Part shown: positions 1-9,096 of the stretch, in pieces
Layout of the letters: each line of letters starts with the position of its first letter
How positions within the stretch are numbered: the stretch's first letter is position 1
Origin: an uncultured Pseudorhodoferax sp.
Lineage (GTDB): Bacteria; Pseudomonadota; Gammaproteobacteria; Burkholderiales; Burkholderiaceae
NCBI GenBank assembly: GCA_913776795.1
Contig: CAJYRH010000505.1
Coordinates: 1-13,707 of the forward strand
Length of the DNA: 13,707 bases
Direction: 5' to 3'
Translations under genes and position numbers: made by a program
Notes under the pieces: generated by a model
The model's database searches: none
What the model was told of the DNA's origin: nothing
What the model saw: only the letters and a program-made list of their open reading frames with translations

Positions 1-190
1 TCGGTCAACTTTTTTCGCATTTGTTTGTTTTACCCAGGCCATCTCGGTCTGAACAAGCGATCGGTGCGCGGCGGCAGCGATCAGCGAAGCCCTCGACTAT
101 ACAACAACTTTTCTAGGGCGCTCAGACTTTATTGTTGGCGGTTGCTGAGGGGGCGCCCCGCAGCACGCTTGCCGGGATAATTTTCAGTCT
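1..190. other. Upstream intergenic/leader region of uup
   Basis: No open frame with coding character is seen here. Roughly the first 35 bases are T-rich (runs of T at about 10-15 and 23-34), unlike the GC-rich genes that follow, which fits a non-coding or promoter-bearing stretch. A -10-like GATAAT lies at 176-181, but no good -35 sits at the right distance and it would leave almost no leader, so I do not call a promoter. On the minus strand TATAGT occurs around 98-103, also without a convincing -35. An imperfect palindrome at 144-164 is listed separately. Confidence 0.5.
144..164 (+). promoter_or_regulatory. Imperfect inverted repeat in the uup leader
   Basis: The 21 bases from 144 to 164 read as GCTG-A-GGGG, a three-base centre, then CCCC-G-CAGC. 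Eight G/C-rich pairs form on either side of a single A/G mismatch. It lies 26 nt before the ATG of uup and has no T-run behind it, so it is not a standard terminator. It could be a leader hairpin affecting translation, or an operator. The structure is visible in the sequence; any function is inference. Confidence 0.35.
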
Positions 191-2089
191 ATGGCAATGA
201 TTTCCTTGTTGAACGCCCATCTGGCGTTCGGTCACGTCGCGCTGCTGGATGGCGCGCAGTTTTCTCTTGAGGCGACAGAGCGCGTGGGGCTCATCGGGCG
301 CAACGGCGCCGGGAAGTCTTCCCTGCTCAAGATCCTGGCGGGGCTGGAGAGGGCAGACGACGGCACCCTCCATGTGCAGCAGGGGCTGCGCCTGGCCTAT
401 GTTGCCCAGGAGCCGGCCCTTCCGGCCGACGCTACGGTCTTCGATGCGGCCAGCGATGGCCTGGCGGCCGCGATCGCCGCGCGCGATGCCTATCTTCAGG
501 GCGACGATGGCGTGGACCTGGATGCTCTGCAGACGCAGGTGGAGGCCTTCGACGCATGGAACTGGGAGCAGCGCGTGGAGGAGACCCTGCAACGTTTGCA
601 CCTGGACGCCACGGCGCGCGTGGGCGACCTGTCGGGCGGCACGCGCAAGCGCGTTGCGCTGGCCCAGGCGTTGGTCACCCGGCCCGACATTCTCTTCCTC
701 GACGAGCCCACCAACCACCTGGACCTGGATTCCATCGCCTGGCTGGAGGAGTTGCTGGTGGACTTCAAGGGCAGCATCGTGACGATCACGCACGACCGCA
801 GCTTCCTCGACAAGGTGGCGACCCGCATCGTCGAGCTCGACCGCGGCAAGCTGCTGTCCTACCCGGGAAATTTCGCCGCTTACCAACGCGACAAGGAAGC
901 CCAGCTTGCGCAGGAGGCCGTCATCTCCGCCAAGGCCGACAAGCTGCTGGCCCAGGAGGAAGTCTGGGTACGCAAAGGGGTGGAGGCTCGCCGGACGCGC
1001 AGCCAGAGCCGCATCGTGCGGCTCGAGGCCCTGCGCGCCTCGCGCGCGGCGCGGCGCGACGCCGTTGGCCGCGTGCGCATGGACCTGGCGACCGGCCAGA
1101 GCAGCGGCAAGATCGTCGCCGAACTGACGGAGGTCGGTCTGTCCTTCGGCGAGCGCCGCATCGTGGAAGGCTTCTCGGCCACCATCCTGCGCGGCGACAA
1201 GGTCGGCCTGTTGGGAGCGAACGGTGCCGGCAAGACCACGCTGCTCAAGCTGATCCTGGGGCAGCTGGAACCTGACCGCGGCAGCGTACGCCGCGGCAGC
1301 AACCTGGAGGTCGCCTACTTTGACCAGATGCGCAACGCGCTCGACCTCGACGCCACGCTGGAGGACTTCATCAGCCCGGGCAGCGAATGGATCGAAATCG
1401 GCAACCAGCGCAAGCACGTCAAGAGCTACCTGGGCGACTTCCTGTTCTCGCCGGCCCGGGCCAACTCGCCGGTGCGTTCGCTGTCCGGTGGGGAGCGCAA
1501 CCGCCTGCTGCTGGCCAGGCTGTTCGCGCGCCCAGCCAACGTGCTGGTGCTCGACGAGCCGACCAACGACCTGGACATTGACACCCTGGAATTGCTCGAG
1601 GAATTGCTGCAGGACTATCCGGGCACGGTATTCCTGGTCAGCCACGACCGTGCCTTTGTGGACAACGTGGTGACCAGCACCATCGCCCACGAGCCCACGC
1701 CGCAGCAGCCGGCCCGTTGGCGCGAGTACGAAGGTTCCGTGCAGGACTGGCTCGACCAGTCGCGCCGCGTGCGCGCCCACGAGGGGGCCAGCGCCGCCAT
1801 CCCGGCGCCGGCCGCGGCGGCCAAGCCCGCCAATCCGCCGGCCGCGGCGCCTGCAGCAGCAGGGCGTCGCAAGCTCAGCTACAAGGAACAGCGCGAGCTG
1901 GAGGCCCTGCCCGCCCGCATCGCCGCGCTCGAAGCGGAGCAAAAGCAGATCGACACCGAACTCGACGGCGGTGCGCTCTACGCCACCAATGGCGTTCGCG
2001 CGGCAGAACTGGCACAGCGCCACAGCGTGCTGGACGAGGAACTTCTGCGGGCGCTCGACCGCTGGGAATCACTCGAGCAAGCCGGCTGA
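191..2089 (+). CDS. uup: ABC-F family ATPase, Uup type
   Basis: A 632-residue soluble ABC-F protein: two ABC ATPase domains in one chain and no membrane segment. Domain 1 shows Walker A GRNGAGKS (36-43), LSGG (147-150), Walker B ILFLDEP (167-173) and a TH switch (200-201). Domain 2 shows GANGAGKT (342-349), LSGG (431-434), VLVLDEP (451-457) and SH (484-485). Between them (about 230-300) is the charged interdomain linker typical of ABC-F. After an Ala/Pro-rich stretch (about 534-558), residues 566-632 form a predicted coiled coil, the C-terminal domain that marks Uup. E. coli Uup (about 635 aa) binds branched DNA, affects precise transposon excision and acts on ribosomes. The role here is taken from the family. 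ATG at 191 was chosen; ATG at 197 is a close in-frame alternative. Both catalytic glutamates are present, so it should be an active ATPase. Confidence 0.92.
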   Translation: MAMISLLNAHLAFGHVALLDGAQFSLEATERVGLIGRNGAGKSSLLKILAGLERADDGTLHVQQGLRLAYVAQEPALPADATVFDAASDGLAAAIAARDAYLQGDDGVDLDALQTQVEAFDAWNWEQRVEETLQRLHLDATARVGDLSGGTRKRVALAQALVTRPDILFLDEPTNHLDLDSIAWLEELLVDFKGSIVTITHDRSFLDKVATRIVELDRGKLLSYPGNFAAYQRDKEAQLAQEAVISAKADKLLAQEEVWVRKGVEARRTRSQSRIVRLEALRASRAARRDAVGRVRMDLATGQSSGKIVAELTEVGLSFGERRIVEGFSATILRGDKVGLLGANGAGKTTLLKLILGQLEPDRGSVRRGSNLEVAYFDQMRNALDLDATLEDFISPGSEWIEIGNQRKHVKSYLGDFLFSPARANSPVRSLSGGERNRLLLARLFARPANVLVLDEPTNDLDIDTLELLEELLQDYPGTVFLVSHDRAFVDNVVTSTIAHEPTPQQPARWREYEGSVQDWLDQSRRVRAHEGASAAIPAPAAAAKPANPPAAAPAAAGRRKLSYKEQRELEALPARIAALEAEQKQIDTELDGGALYATNGVRAAELAQRHSVLDEELLRALDRWESLEQAG

Positions 2090-2095
2090 CGCCCA

Positions 2096-2112
2096 CAGCC
2101 GCGCAGCGGCTG
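2096..2112. other. Short perfect hairpin between uup and the PLD-family gene
   Basis: CAGCCGC (2096-2102) and GCGGCTG (2106-2112) are exact reverse complements around a GCA loop, just after the uup stop and inside the 67-bp gap to the next gene. No T-tract follows, so intrinsic termination is not supported. It may be a transcript-stabilising stem or chance in GC-rich DNA. Confidence 0.3.
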
Positions 2113-2156
2113 CGCCTACAGACGCTCGCCGGACGCATGAATACCGTCGTGGCGCC

Positions 2157-3778
2157 ATGCCGCAGCCCCTCTCCTTGCAGCCCGTTCGCCGCCGTCCGGG
2201 TTTTGTGCACCTGCTGTTCCTCCTCGCCGTACTGTGGCTGACGGGCTGCGCTGCCCTGCCAACCGACGTGCAAAGGCCCATCTCGCATGCCCTGCAGCAG
2301 AGCGACGACACCCGCCTGGGCCGCAGCGTGGCCGACCACATTGGCCGCACGGGGCAAAAGAGCGCCTCGGGCTTCCGCCTGCTCGGCGGCACCGAAGCGG
2401 CCTACAGCAGCCGCCTGAGCCTGATCGACGCGGCCGATCGCACGCTGGACCTGCAGTACTACGCGATCCTTGCCGACCCGAGCACCGGTCTGCTTCTCAA
2501 ACGCCTGCGCGACGCCGCCGCGCGTGGCGTACGCGTGCGCATCCTGCTGGACGATTTCAACACCACGGGCGCGAACGCGCAGGTCCTGCGCCTGGCTTTC
2601 GTGCCCAACATCGAGCTGCGCCTCTACAACCCCCTGCCCGGCTCGCGCCGCTCGCTGATCGGCCGGGTGCTGGGTTCGCTGAACAACATCGAGCAGGCCC
2701 AAAGGCGCATGCACAACAAAGCCTTCATCGCGGACAACGTCCTGGCCATCACGGGCGGACGCAATCTGGGCGATGCCTATTTCGGACAAGGGCAGGACAG
2801 CAACTTCATCGACCTTGACGTTCTTGCGGCAGGACGCATCGTGCGCAGCATGTCCGAAAGCTTTGACAGCTACTGGAACAACGAACTCGCCTACCCGGTC
2901 CAGGCGTTGCTCACTCCGGACGAACTCGACGCCCTCAAGAAGCCGGACGACCCGCTCGACCAGCCCGATGCCGACCCTGGCGCCAAGCCGCTGGACCTGT
3001 CGCCGGCGCGCCTGACCTGGGCGCCTGCGCTGCTGCTGGCCGACAAGGCCGACAAAATCGCCTCCGAGCAAGAGGGCCAGCAAGACACCGTGGTCGACGG
3101 CCTCCTGCGCCTGATGGCCACCACGCGCGAGGATCTCTTCATCGTTTCGCCCTACTTCGTCCCGGGCGAGGCCATGATGGCCGTTTTTGCCAAGCTGCGC
3201 GCCGACGGAGTTCGCGTGCGCGTCCTCACCAACTCCCTGGCCGCCAACGATGCACCGCTCGCGCATGTGGGCTATGCACGGTACCGCAAGCGGCTGCTGG
3301 CGATGGGAGTGGAGCTCTACGAACTGCGGGCGGAGCTGGGCGGCGGTAACTCCGTGCTGACGGGGGATCGGCGACCATGGCGCGCGTTGCAAGCCGCGGT
3401 TCTGAAACCAGCGCACCGCGCCAGCCATCGGCCGCGGGCAGCGTCGGCGCCTCGCGCGCCAGCCTGCATGCCAAGACACTGGTGCTGGACCACAGCCTGC
3501 TGGTGGTGGGATCGATGAACCTGGATCTGCGCTCGCAGTTGCAAAACAGCGAGATTGCACTGCTGATCCGCAGCAGCTCGCTGGCGCGCCAGGCCGAAGA
3601 CATGGCCAAGCCGGTGCTGGAGCAGGATGCCTACCGCATGGCGCTCGAAGACGGGCAGGTGGTGTGGTATCCGCCGGACGGCCCGCCGATCCGCAGCCAC
3701 TTCGAGCCGGATGCCGGCAAGGGCATGCAGTGGATTCTCAAGATCATCGGGCCGCTCGCCCCCGACGAGATGCTCTGA
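2157..3778 (+). pseudogene. Frameshifted phospholipase D/cardiolipin synthase-like lipoprotein
   Basis: This gene encodes a PLD-superfamily protein split across two frames. From ATG 2157 it begins with a signal peptide (hydrophobic 17-28) and the lipobox LTGC, which puts the lipidated Cys at residue 31. The first HKD motif is intact: H186-N-K188 with D193, followed by GGRN (200-203). The first frame runs to a stop at 3516-3518 (453 residues), but its last ~50 residues look unlike the family. The second HKD motif (H-A-K-T-L-V-L-D, then GSMNLD) lies in another frame at about 3467-3520, and that frame ends at 3778. The second frame has a stop at 3347-3349, so the break falls between 3350 and about 3460; a G5 run at 3362-3366 is a likely site. 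Restoring one base gives about 540 residues. Both HKD motifs are needed for catalysis in this family, so the gene as written should be inactive. Relatives transfer phosphatidyl groups or hydrolyse phospholipids; the substrate here is unknown. A sequencing error is possible. Confidence 0.85.
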
Positions 3779-4870
3779 TCAGATGCGGTGGTGCAGCCGG
3801 TCGGTCGCGCTGCCCAACTTGCCCAGCAGCGCCGGCGCGATCTGGTTCAAGGGCAGCACCTCGTCCACGGCGCCGTGGGCAATTGCCTCCTTGGGCATGC
3901 CGAAGACCACGCAGCTGGCTTCGTCCTGCGCGTAGTTGTAGCTGCCCTTGTCGCGCATCTCACGCATGGCGCGCGCACCGTCGTTGCCCATGCCGGTCAG
4001 CATGATGCCGTAGGCATTGCGGCCCACGAGCGCAGCGGCCGACAGGAACAGCACCTCCACCGAGGGCCTGTGCCGGTTCACGGGCGGGGCGTCCTCCACC
4101 ACCGCCATGTAGTTGGCTCCGCTGCGCTCGATGCGGAACTGCCGTCCGCCTGGCGCGATGTAGGCGTGCCCCGGCAGGATGCGCTCGCCGTGCTGCGCCT
4201 CCTTGACAGTGATGCGGCACAACCCATTCAGGCGCGCCGCGAAGCTGGTCGTGAAACCTGGCGGCATGTGCTGCGTGATGACGATGGCCGGCGCGTCGGC
4301 CGGCATCGCCACCAGGATTTCACGGATCGCCTCGGTGCCGCCCGTGGAGGCGCCGATGCAGATCAACTTCTCGGTCGACACGCGCCCCAGCAGGCCGCTG
4401 CGCGGTGGCGCTCCGGGCGGTGAGGCCGCGCCGGCCGGCGCAGGCACCACCGGCGGCGGCTTGCGAAACTTGGCCACCGAGGCCACGCGCACCTTCTCGA
4501 CGATCTCGCTCGCCAGCTCCTGCAGTCCCGTGGCCAGGCCGATGCGCGGCTTGGCCACGAAATCGACGGCGCCCAGCTCCAATGCGCGCAAGGTCACCTC
4601 GGCACCCTGCGCCGTCAAGGTGGACACCATCACCACCGGCATCGGCCGCAACCGCATGAGCCGCCCCAGGAAGTCGATGCCGTCCATGCGCGGCATCTCC
4701 ACGTCCAGCGTCACCACGTCGGGATTGAGCTCGCGGATCATCTCGCGTGCCACCAACGGGTCGTTGGCCGCGCCGATGCAGGTCATGTCGGGCTGGCGGT
4801 TGATGATTTCGGACAGCAGGCTGCGCACCAGCGCGGAGTCGTCCACCACGAGAACCCGGATCTTGGCCAT
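3779..4870 (-). CDS. cheB: CheB chemoreceptor glutamate methylesterase/deamidase
   Basis: A 363-residue two-domain response regulator enzyme. It removes methyl groups from chemoreceptor glutamates, giving adaptation, and is activated by phosphate from CheA. The receiver domain (about 4-125) has D10-D11, phosphoacceptor D56 in [11 protein letters not shown], and K108. A Pro/Ala-rich linker (about 137-160) leads to the methylesterase domain, with the catalytic triad S175 (GASTGG), H201 (QHMPPGF) and D297 (GMGNDGA). Length and residue spacing match E. coli CheB. It is the last gene of the chemotaxis operon: its ATG starts 3 nt after the cheD stop, so translation is probably coupled. Its stop codon abuts the stop of the convergent PLD-like gene with no bases between. 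Confidence 0.97.
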   Translation of the reverse strand: MAKIRVLVVDDSALVRSLLSEIINRQPDMTCIGAANDPLVAREMIRELNPDVVTLDVEMPRMDGIDFLGRLMRLRPMPVVMVSTLTAQGAEVTLRALELGAVDFVAKPRIGLATGLQELASEIVEKVRVASVAKFRKPPPVVPAPAGAASPPGAPPRSGLLGRVSTEKLICIGASTGGTEAIREILVAMPADAPAIVITQHMPPGFTTSFAARLNGLCRITVKEAQHGERILPGHAYIAPGGRQFRIERSGANYMAVVEDAPPVNRHRPSVEVLFLSAAALVGRNAYGIMLTGMGNDGARAMREMRDKGSYNYAQDEASCVVFGMPKEAIAHGAVDEVLPLNQIAPALLGKLGSATDRLHHRI

Positions 4871-4873
4871 GGG

Positions 4874-5575
4874 TCAGAACAGGTCCACCGAACCGCCCGC
4901 GTTGGACTTGGCCACGGTGGCGGCGTTGCCGTTCTTCTCGTGGATCTCGATCTGTTCGGGATGCGCATGTGCCAGGCGCTTGACCATCGCCTTGCCCGTC
5001 GACGGAAAGAAGCAGACCTTGCGCGGATAAATGTCCAGCACGTCCTGCGACAACAGCGGAATGCGCTCGGTCTGCAGGTAATCCACCACGAACTTGGTGT
5101 TGCGCTCGCCCACGTTCATGGTCGTGAAGTTCGCCATCACCTGGGCGCCGCCGAAGACCTTGGCCTGAAGCGACTCGCGCCGTGCGCCGCTCTTGAGCAA
5201 CTCGTTGATCAGCAGTTCCATGGCATACGAGCCGTAGCGGCCGAAGCCTTCGTCACCGCCACCGTCTGGCAGCATGAAGTGGTTCATGCCCCCGATGCGT
5301 GCGCGTGAATCCCACAGGCAGGCCGAGATGCACGAACCGAGCACGGTCATCATCACGATGTCATCGCCCGAGACGAAGTACTCGCCCGGCAGCACCTTCA
5401 CCGCGTTGTACTGGAAGTGGTGGTCCAGATAGAAGAACGAGGCCTCGCCCGGCTTGCGCGGCGCGCTCTTGAGCTGTTGCAGCGACACTGCCCCCGGCCC
5501 GCTGCGCGCCGATGCCAACGCGGTGGACGGCGCCATGCGGCGGCCGCCGAAAGAGCCTGGCTCAGCGACGCTCAT
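4874..5575 (-). CDS. cheD: CheD chemoreceptor glutamine deamidase
   Basis: 233 residues from ATG at 5575. CheD deamidates specific glutamines on chemoreceptors, making new methylation sites and tuning CheA activity. The family hallmarks are clear: nucleophile C82 in LGSCISACLWD, H99 in GGMNHFMLP, and a probable third residue T77. The FGGAQ motif (141-145) and the later conserved block through residue 200 also match. The chosen start overlaps the end of cheR by 14 nt (ATG inside the cheR tail), with an AGGGAAAG-like ribosome site upstream. A GTG at 5608 in the same frame would add 11 residues and is less likely. Residues 1-43 are a low-complexity extension longer than in compact CheD proteins. 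The protein ends in GGSVDLF, very like the end of the CheZ-like protein of this operon. Confidence 0.95.
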   Translation of the reverse strand: MSVAEPGSFGGRRMAPSTALASARSGPGAVSLQQLKSAPRKPGEASFFYLDHHFQYNAVKVLPGEYFVSGDDIVMMTVLGSCISACLWDSRARIGGMNHFMLPDGGGDEGFGRYGSYAMELLINELLKSGARRESLQAKVFGGAQVMANFTTMNVGERNTKFVVDYLQTERIPLLSQDVLDIYPRKVCFFPSTGKAMVKRLAHAHPEQIEIHEKNGNAATVAKSNAGGSVDLF

Positions 5576-6410
5576 ACGCGGTCTTTCCCTTGAGCGTGAA
5601 CAGGTCACGCGACTCGCTGAAATTCTCGGCGTGGCCCACGAACAGCAGGCCGCCCGGGCGCATCACGCGGTGGATGCGTTCCAGCACGGCGCGCTGCGTG
5701 GGCGCGTCGAAATAAATCATCACGTTGCGGCAGAACACCACGTCGAACGGCTCGCGGAACGGCCAGTCGTCGCGGATCAGGTTGACCGGCAGGAACTCGA
5801 CCGCCTTGCACAGCTCCGGCCGCACCCGCACCAGGCCCGCGTTGCTGCCCTTGCCACGCAGGAAGAAGCGCTGCAGCCGCTCCTGGCTCACCCCTTTGAG
5901 CGACTCGAGCCGGTAGACGCCACGTTCGGCCGTGGCCAGAACCTTGGAGTCGATGTCGCTGGCCCACAGACCGAAGCCGCCGGCCCCGCCCAGTGCCTCC
6001 ATCGCCGTCATGACGATGGAGTACGGTTCCTCGCCCGTCGAGGCCGCGCTGCACCAGATGCGCCAGTTGCCCCCGGCCGGCTTGTGCTGGCGCAGGTGCT
6101 GGTCCAGCATCACGAAGTGATGCTGCTCGCGGAAGAAGGCCGTGAGGTTGGTGGTCAGCGCGTTGACGAATTCCTGCCACTCGGCACCGTCGTCGCGCTC
6201 CAGCCAGGAGAGGTACTGGTCGAAGCTGTCGTGACCCGTGTCGCGCAGCCGGCGCGACAGGCGGCTGTAGACCATGGCGTGCTTGCCATCGTGCAAGGAG
6301 ATACCGGCACGCTGGTAGATCAGGCGTTGCACGCGCGTGAAGTCCGCCTGGGTCCAGGCGAACTCGCGGCCGACCGAAGCATCCTGACCGGTTGCCATGA
6401 CAGCAGCCAT
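5562..6410 (-). CDS. cheR: CheR chemoreceptor glutamate O-methyltransferase
   Basis: 282 residues. CheR transfers methyl groups from S-adenosylmethionine to receptor glutamates, the counterpart of CheB. The N-terminal helical domain (about 18-95) contains the family's TNLTAFFRE block (87-95). The SAM-binding fold follows, with CSAASTGEEPYS (120-131), acidic D152/D154 in ASDID for the adenosyl group, and DVVFCRNVMIYFD (223-235). The frame stays open upstream through cheW, but similarity begins only near residue 18, so ATG 6410 (17 nt after the cheW stop) or ATG 6398 is the start. Neither has a strong ribosome site, which suggests coupling to cheW translation. The last 14 nt overlap cheD. No pentapeptide-binding insertion or TPR tail is seen. 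Confidence 0.95.
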   Translation of the reverse strand: MAAVMATGQDASVGREFAWTQADFTRVQRLIYQRAGISLHDGKHAMVYSRLSRRLRDTGHDSFDQYLSWLERDDGAEWQEFVNALTTNLTAFFREQHHFVMLDQHLRQHKPAGGNWRIWCSAASTGEEPYSIVMTAMEALGGAGGFGLWASDIDSKVLATAERGVYRLESLKGVSQERLQRFFLRGKGSNAGLVRVRPELCKAVEFLPVNLIRDDWPFREPFDVVFCRNVMIYFDAPTQRAVLERIHRVMRPGGLLFVGHAENFSESRDLFTLKGKTAYERR

Positions 6411-6427
6411 GCTGCGCGCCGTGCGGC

Positions 6428-6913
6428 TCAGGCCGCCACCAGCCCCATGTCCACACCGGACATCAGGCGTTCGATGTCCAGCAGGATCAGCATGCGCTCG
6501 CTGAGCGCTCCCAGGCCGACGATGCAGTTCGCATCCACCGAGGTCTCGACCTCGGGCGCCGGCCGGATCTGGTCGGCCTGCAGCTGCAGCACATCGCTGA
6601 CCGAGTCCACCACGATGCCCACGATGCGCGCGCGCAGGTGCAGGATGATGACCACCGTGAAGCTGTTGTACTCGGCCTGCGAGCAGTTGAACTTCAGCCG
6701 CATGTCGACGATGGGCACGATGGTGCCGCGCAGGTTCACCACGCCCTTGAGGAAGGTCGGCGCGTGCGCGATGCGCGTGGGCTGCTCGTAGCCACGGATC
6801 TCCTGCACCTTCAGGATGTCGATCCCGTACTCCTCCTGGCCGAGCCGGAAGGTCAGGTACTCGCCCGCCACCGTTGCGTTCGCGCCTTCGCTCTGTTCCA
6901 GAACTGCTGCCAT
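6428..6913 (-). CDS. cheW: CheW chemotaxis coupling protein
   Basis: 161 residues forming one CheW (SH3-like) domain. It bridges chemoreceptors and the P5 domain of CheA in the receptor array. Seen in the sequence: [22 protein letters not shown] (part, about 18-39), the invariant NLRG with R62 followed by PIVDMR (67-72), and VVDSVSDVL (101-109). ATG 6913 was chosen because GGGGA lies about 6 nt upstream. A TTG at 6928 overlapping the cheA stop would add five residues and is less likely. The gap to cheA is 11 nt, so the two proteins are probably made together. Confidence 0.96.
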   Translation of the reverse strand: MAAVLEQSEGANATVAGEYLTFRLGQEEYGIDILKVQEIRGYEQPTRIAHAPTFLKGVVNLRGTIVPIVDMRLKFNCSQAEYNSFTVVIILHLRARIVGIVVDSVSDVLQLQADQIRPAPEVETSVDANCIVGLGALSERMLILLDIERLMSGVDMGLVAA

Positions 6914-6924
6914 GCCGGTCCCCG

Positions 6925-9078
6925 TCAATGCCGCGAGCGGCGCACCAGGGCGCCGATATCAAGAATGAGGGCGACCTTGCCGTCGCCCAGGATGGTGGCG
7001 CCCGAGACGTTCGCCACCTTGCGGTAATTTGATTCCAGATTCTTCACCACCACCTGGTGCTGGCCCAGCAGCTCGGACACCAGCAGGGCGGCGCGGCTGC
7101 CCTCGGACTCCACCACCACCATGATGCCGCTGCCCCCGTTGTCGGTCGACGGCGGCACCTGGAACAGCCGCTCGAGCTCGATCACGGGCATGAACTCGTC
7201 GCGCACCTTGACCAGCTGTGCACCCTGCGCCACCGTGCTCACGGCGTCGTCCTGCACCTGGAAGGACTCCACCACCGCCGACAGCGGCAGGATGTAGACC
7301 TCGTCGCCCACGCGCACCGACATGCCGTCCATGATGGCCAGCGTCAGCGGCAGCCGCACCGAGACCTTCATGCCACGGCCGAAGTCCGAATCGATGTCCA
7401 CCGTGCCGCCCAGGGCCGCGATGTTGCGCTTGACCACGTCCATGCCCACGCCGCGGCCGGACACGTCGGTCACCACCTCGGCCGTGGAGAAGCCCGGCGC
7501 GAAGATCAGCTGCCACACCTCGCTGTCCGGCATGCTGTCGGAAACGGCCAGGCCGCGCTCGCGCGCCTTGGACAGGATCTTCTCGCGCGACAGGCCCTTG
7601 CCGTCGTCGCGCACCTCGATCACGATGGAGCCGCCCTGGTGCGAGGCCGCCAGGGTGATGGTGCCGTGCTCGGGCTTGCCGGCCTTCAGGCGGTCGGCCG
7701 GCATTTCGATGCCGTGGTCGCAGCTGTTGCGCACCAGGTGCGTCAGGGGGTCGGTGATCTTCTCCACCAGTCCCTTGTCCAGCTCGGTCGCCTCCCCCTG
7801 CGTGACGAAATCCACCTTTTTCCCCAGCTTGTTGGCCAGGTCGCGCAGCATGCGCGGGAAGCGGTTGAACACGAAGGACATCGGGATCATGCGGATCGAC
7901 ATGACCGATTCCTGCAGGTCGCGCGTATTGCGGTCCAGGTCGGCCAGGCCGGCGAACAGCTGCTGGTGCAGCGCCGGGTCGAGCGCACGGCTGTTCTGCG
8001 CGAGCATGGCCTGGGTGATGACGAGCTCACCGACCAGGTTGATGATCTGGTCCACCTTGCTGACGGCCACGCGGATCGAAGTCGCCTCCAGCGAGGATTG
8101 GCTGGCCGTGCCACCCGCCCCCGCGGCAGCCGCAGGAGCGGCGCGGGCAGGCGCGGGCGCCGGCGTCGCTGGCGGGGCCGGTGCTCCTGGGTCCTGGAAG
8201 AAGCCGAAGCTTTCGCTCTCGGGCACCGGCGCCGCCGGGCGGCCCTGGGCCGCGGCCTGGTCCAGCGCGGCTGCGCGCGCCTCCTCGACGGCCAGCGGGT
8301 CTTCGGCGGCCGGGCCACCCTCCTCGCGGATGTCCACGAGCTCCTTCGCCACGTGGAACACGAAGAGGTCCAACAGGTCCTCGTTGGTCGATCCGGTCGT
8401 GACGGCGTAGACGCGACGGTCCGGCTGCGGGCTGTGCAGCGGCGTCATGGTGCCCAGGCCCGGAATGTCCCGGAACAGATCCTGCAAGGCATCGGCCAAC
8501 TCGGGCTGCGGCAGCGGCCCGATGTGGATCGTCAGGCGGCGCATGCCGGGCGCCAGAGGCTCGGCGGGCGGGGCCACAGGTGCGGCCACGACGGGTGCCG
8601 GCGCTGCGACCGGCGCGGGCGCCGGTGCGGCCGGTGCGGCAGCCGCCGGGACGTTGCCCGCGGCCAGGTCGCTGATGCGGCGCACCAGGTCGGCCGTCGG
8701 CGGCACCTCGCCCTGGCCGCCGTTCTGGTGCCGCGCCAGCAGGCCGCGCGAGGTGTCGGCCGACTCCAGCAGCACGTCCACCATCTGGGGCACCGGGGTG
8801 ATCTCGTGGCGCCGCAGCTTGTCCAGCAGCGACTCCATGTGGTGCGTGAGTTCGGTCACGTCGCGGAAGCCGAAGGTCGCCGCGCCACCCTTGATCGAGT
8901 GGGCACAGCGGAAGATGCCGTTCAGCGCCTCGTCGTCGGCCTGCGAGAGGTCCAGCCCGACCAGCATCTGCTCCATCTGGTCCAGGTTCTCTCCGGCCTC
9001 CTCGAAGAAGATCTCGTAGAACTGGCTCAGGTCGAAGTCGGCGCCACCGCCACCGGCTTCCTGGGTATGTTCAGCCAT
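6925..9078 (-). CDS. cheA: CheA chemotaxis histidine kinase
   Basis: A 717-residue cytoplasmic kinase that autophosphorylates in response to receptors and phosphorylates CheY and CheB. P1/Hpt domain: about 13-120, phosphorylation site H60 in [14 protein letters not shown]. An Ala/Pro linker (143-176) precedes a P2-like regulator-binding region (about 180-252), then a second Ala/Pro-rich linker (about 264-325). P3 dimerisation: about 333-397 ([16 protein letters not shown]). P4 ATPase: N-box [12 protein letters not shown] with N451, G1 box RDDGKG (490-495), G2 box [17 protein letters not shown] (529-545). P5 CheW-like: about 583-715. The start is well supported: GAGGAG at 9084-9089, five nt before ATG. 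The gap to cheY is 18 nt. No receiver domain is fused to the C-terminus. Confidence 0.97.
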   Translation of the reverse strand: MAEHTQEAGGGGADFDLSQFYEIFFEEAGENLDQMEQMLVGLDLSQADDEALNGIFRCAHSIKGGAATFGFRDVTELTHHMESLLDKLRRHEITPVPQMVDVLLESADTSRGLLARHQNGGQGEVPPTADLVRRISDLAAGNVPAAAAPAAPAPAPVAAPAPVVAAPVAPPAEPLAPGMRRLTIHIGPLPQPELADALQDLFRDIPGLGTMTPLHSPQPDRRVYAVTTGSTNEDLLDLFVFHVAKELVDIREEGGPAAEDPLAVEEARAAALDQAAAQGRPAAPVPESESFGFFQDPGAPAPPATPAPAPARAAPAAAAGAGGTASQSSLEATSIRVAVSKVDQIINLVGELVITQAMLAQNSRALDPALHQQLFAGLADLDRNTRDLQESVMSIRMIPMSFVFNRFPRMLRDLANKLGKKVDFVTQGEATELDKGLVEKITDPLTHLVRNSCDHGIEMPADRLKAGKPEHGTITLAASHQGGSIVIEVRDDGKGLSREKILSKARERGLAVSDSMPDSEVWQLIFAPGFSTAEVVTDVSGRGVGMDVVKRNIAALGGTVDIDSDFGRGMKVSVRLPLTLAIMDGMSVRVGDEVYILPLSAVVESFQVQDDAVSTVAQGAQLVKVRDEFMPVIELERLFQVPPSTDNGGSGIMVVVESEGSRAALLVSELLGQHQVVVKNLESNYRKVANVSGATILGDGKVALILDIGALVRRSRH

Positions 9079-9083
9079 GCAAG

Positions 9084-9089
9084 CTCCTC
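9084..9089 (-). promoter_or_regulatory. Ribosome binding site of cheA
   Basis: GAGGAG on the minus strand, five bases before the cheA ATG. It is the strongest Shine-Dalgarno match in the operon and fixes the cheA start. Confidence 0.6.
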
Positions 9090-9096
9090 GCGGCGT

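Noticed and set aside
122..2023. Long minus-strand open frame opposite uup
   Set aside because: Low-complexity shadow composition without motifs; uup on the other strand has all ABC-F motifs.
2096..2112. Intrinsic terminator after uup
   Set aside because: The stem is perfect but short and has no T-tract. Kept only as a hairpin.
3360..3370. Programmed -1 frameshift at the G5 run joining the two halves of the PLD-like gene
   Set aside because: No X-XXY-YYZ slippery heptamer with a following structure was recognised, and programmed shifting is not known for this family. Mutation or error is simpler.
5562..6962. A 466-residue CheR with an N-terminal extension reaching through cheW
   Set aside because: The extra part is Arg/Gly-rich antisense-like composition in a second frame of cheW. 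CheR similarity begins just after ATG 6410/6398.
8100..8650. GCC/GGC-rich repetitive stretches in cheA as a possible tandem repeat
   Set aside because: They encode the Ala/Pro linkers between CheA domains. The repeats are irregular and explained by protein composition.
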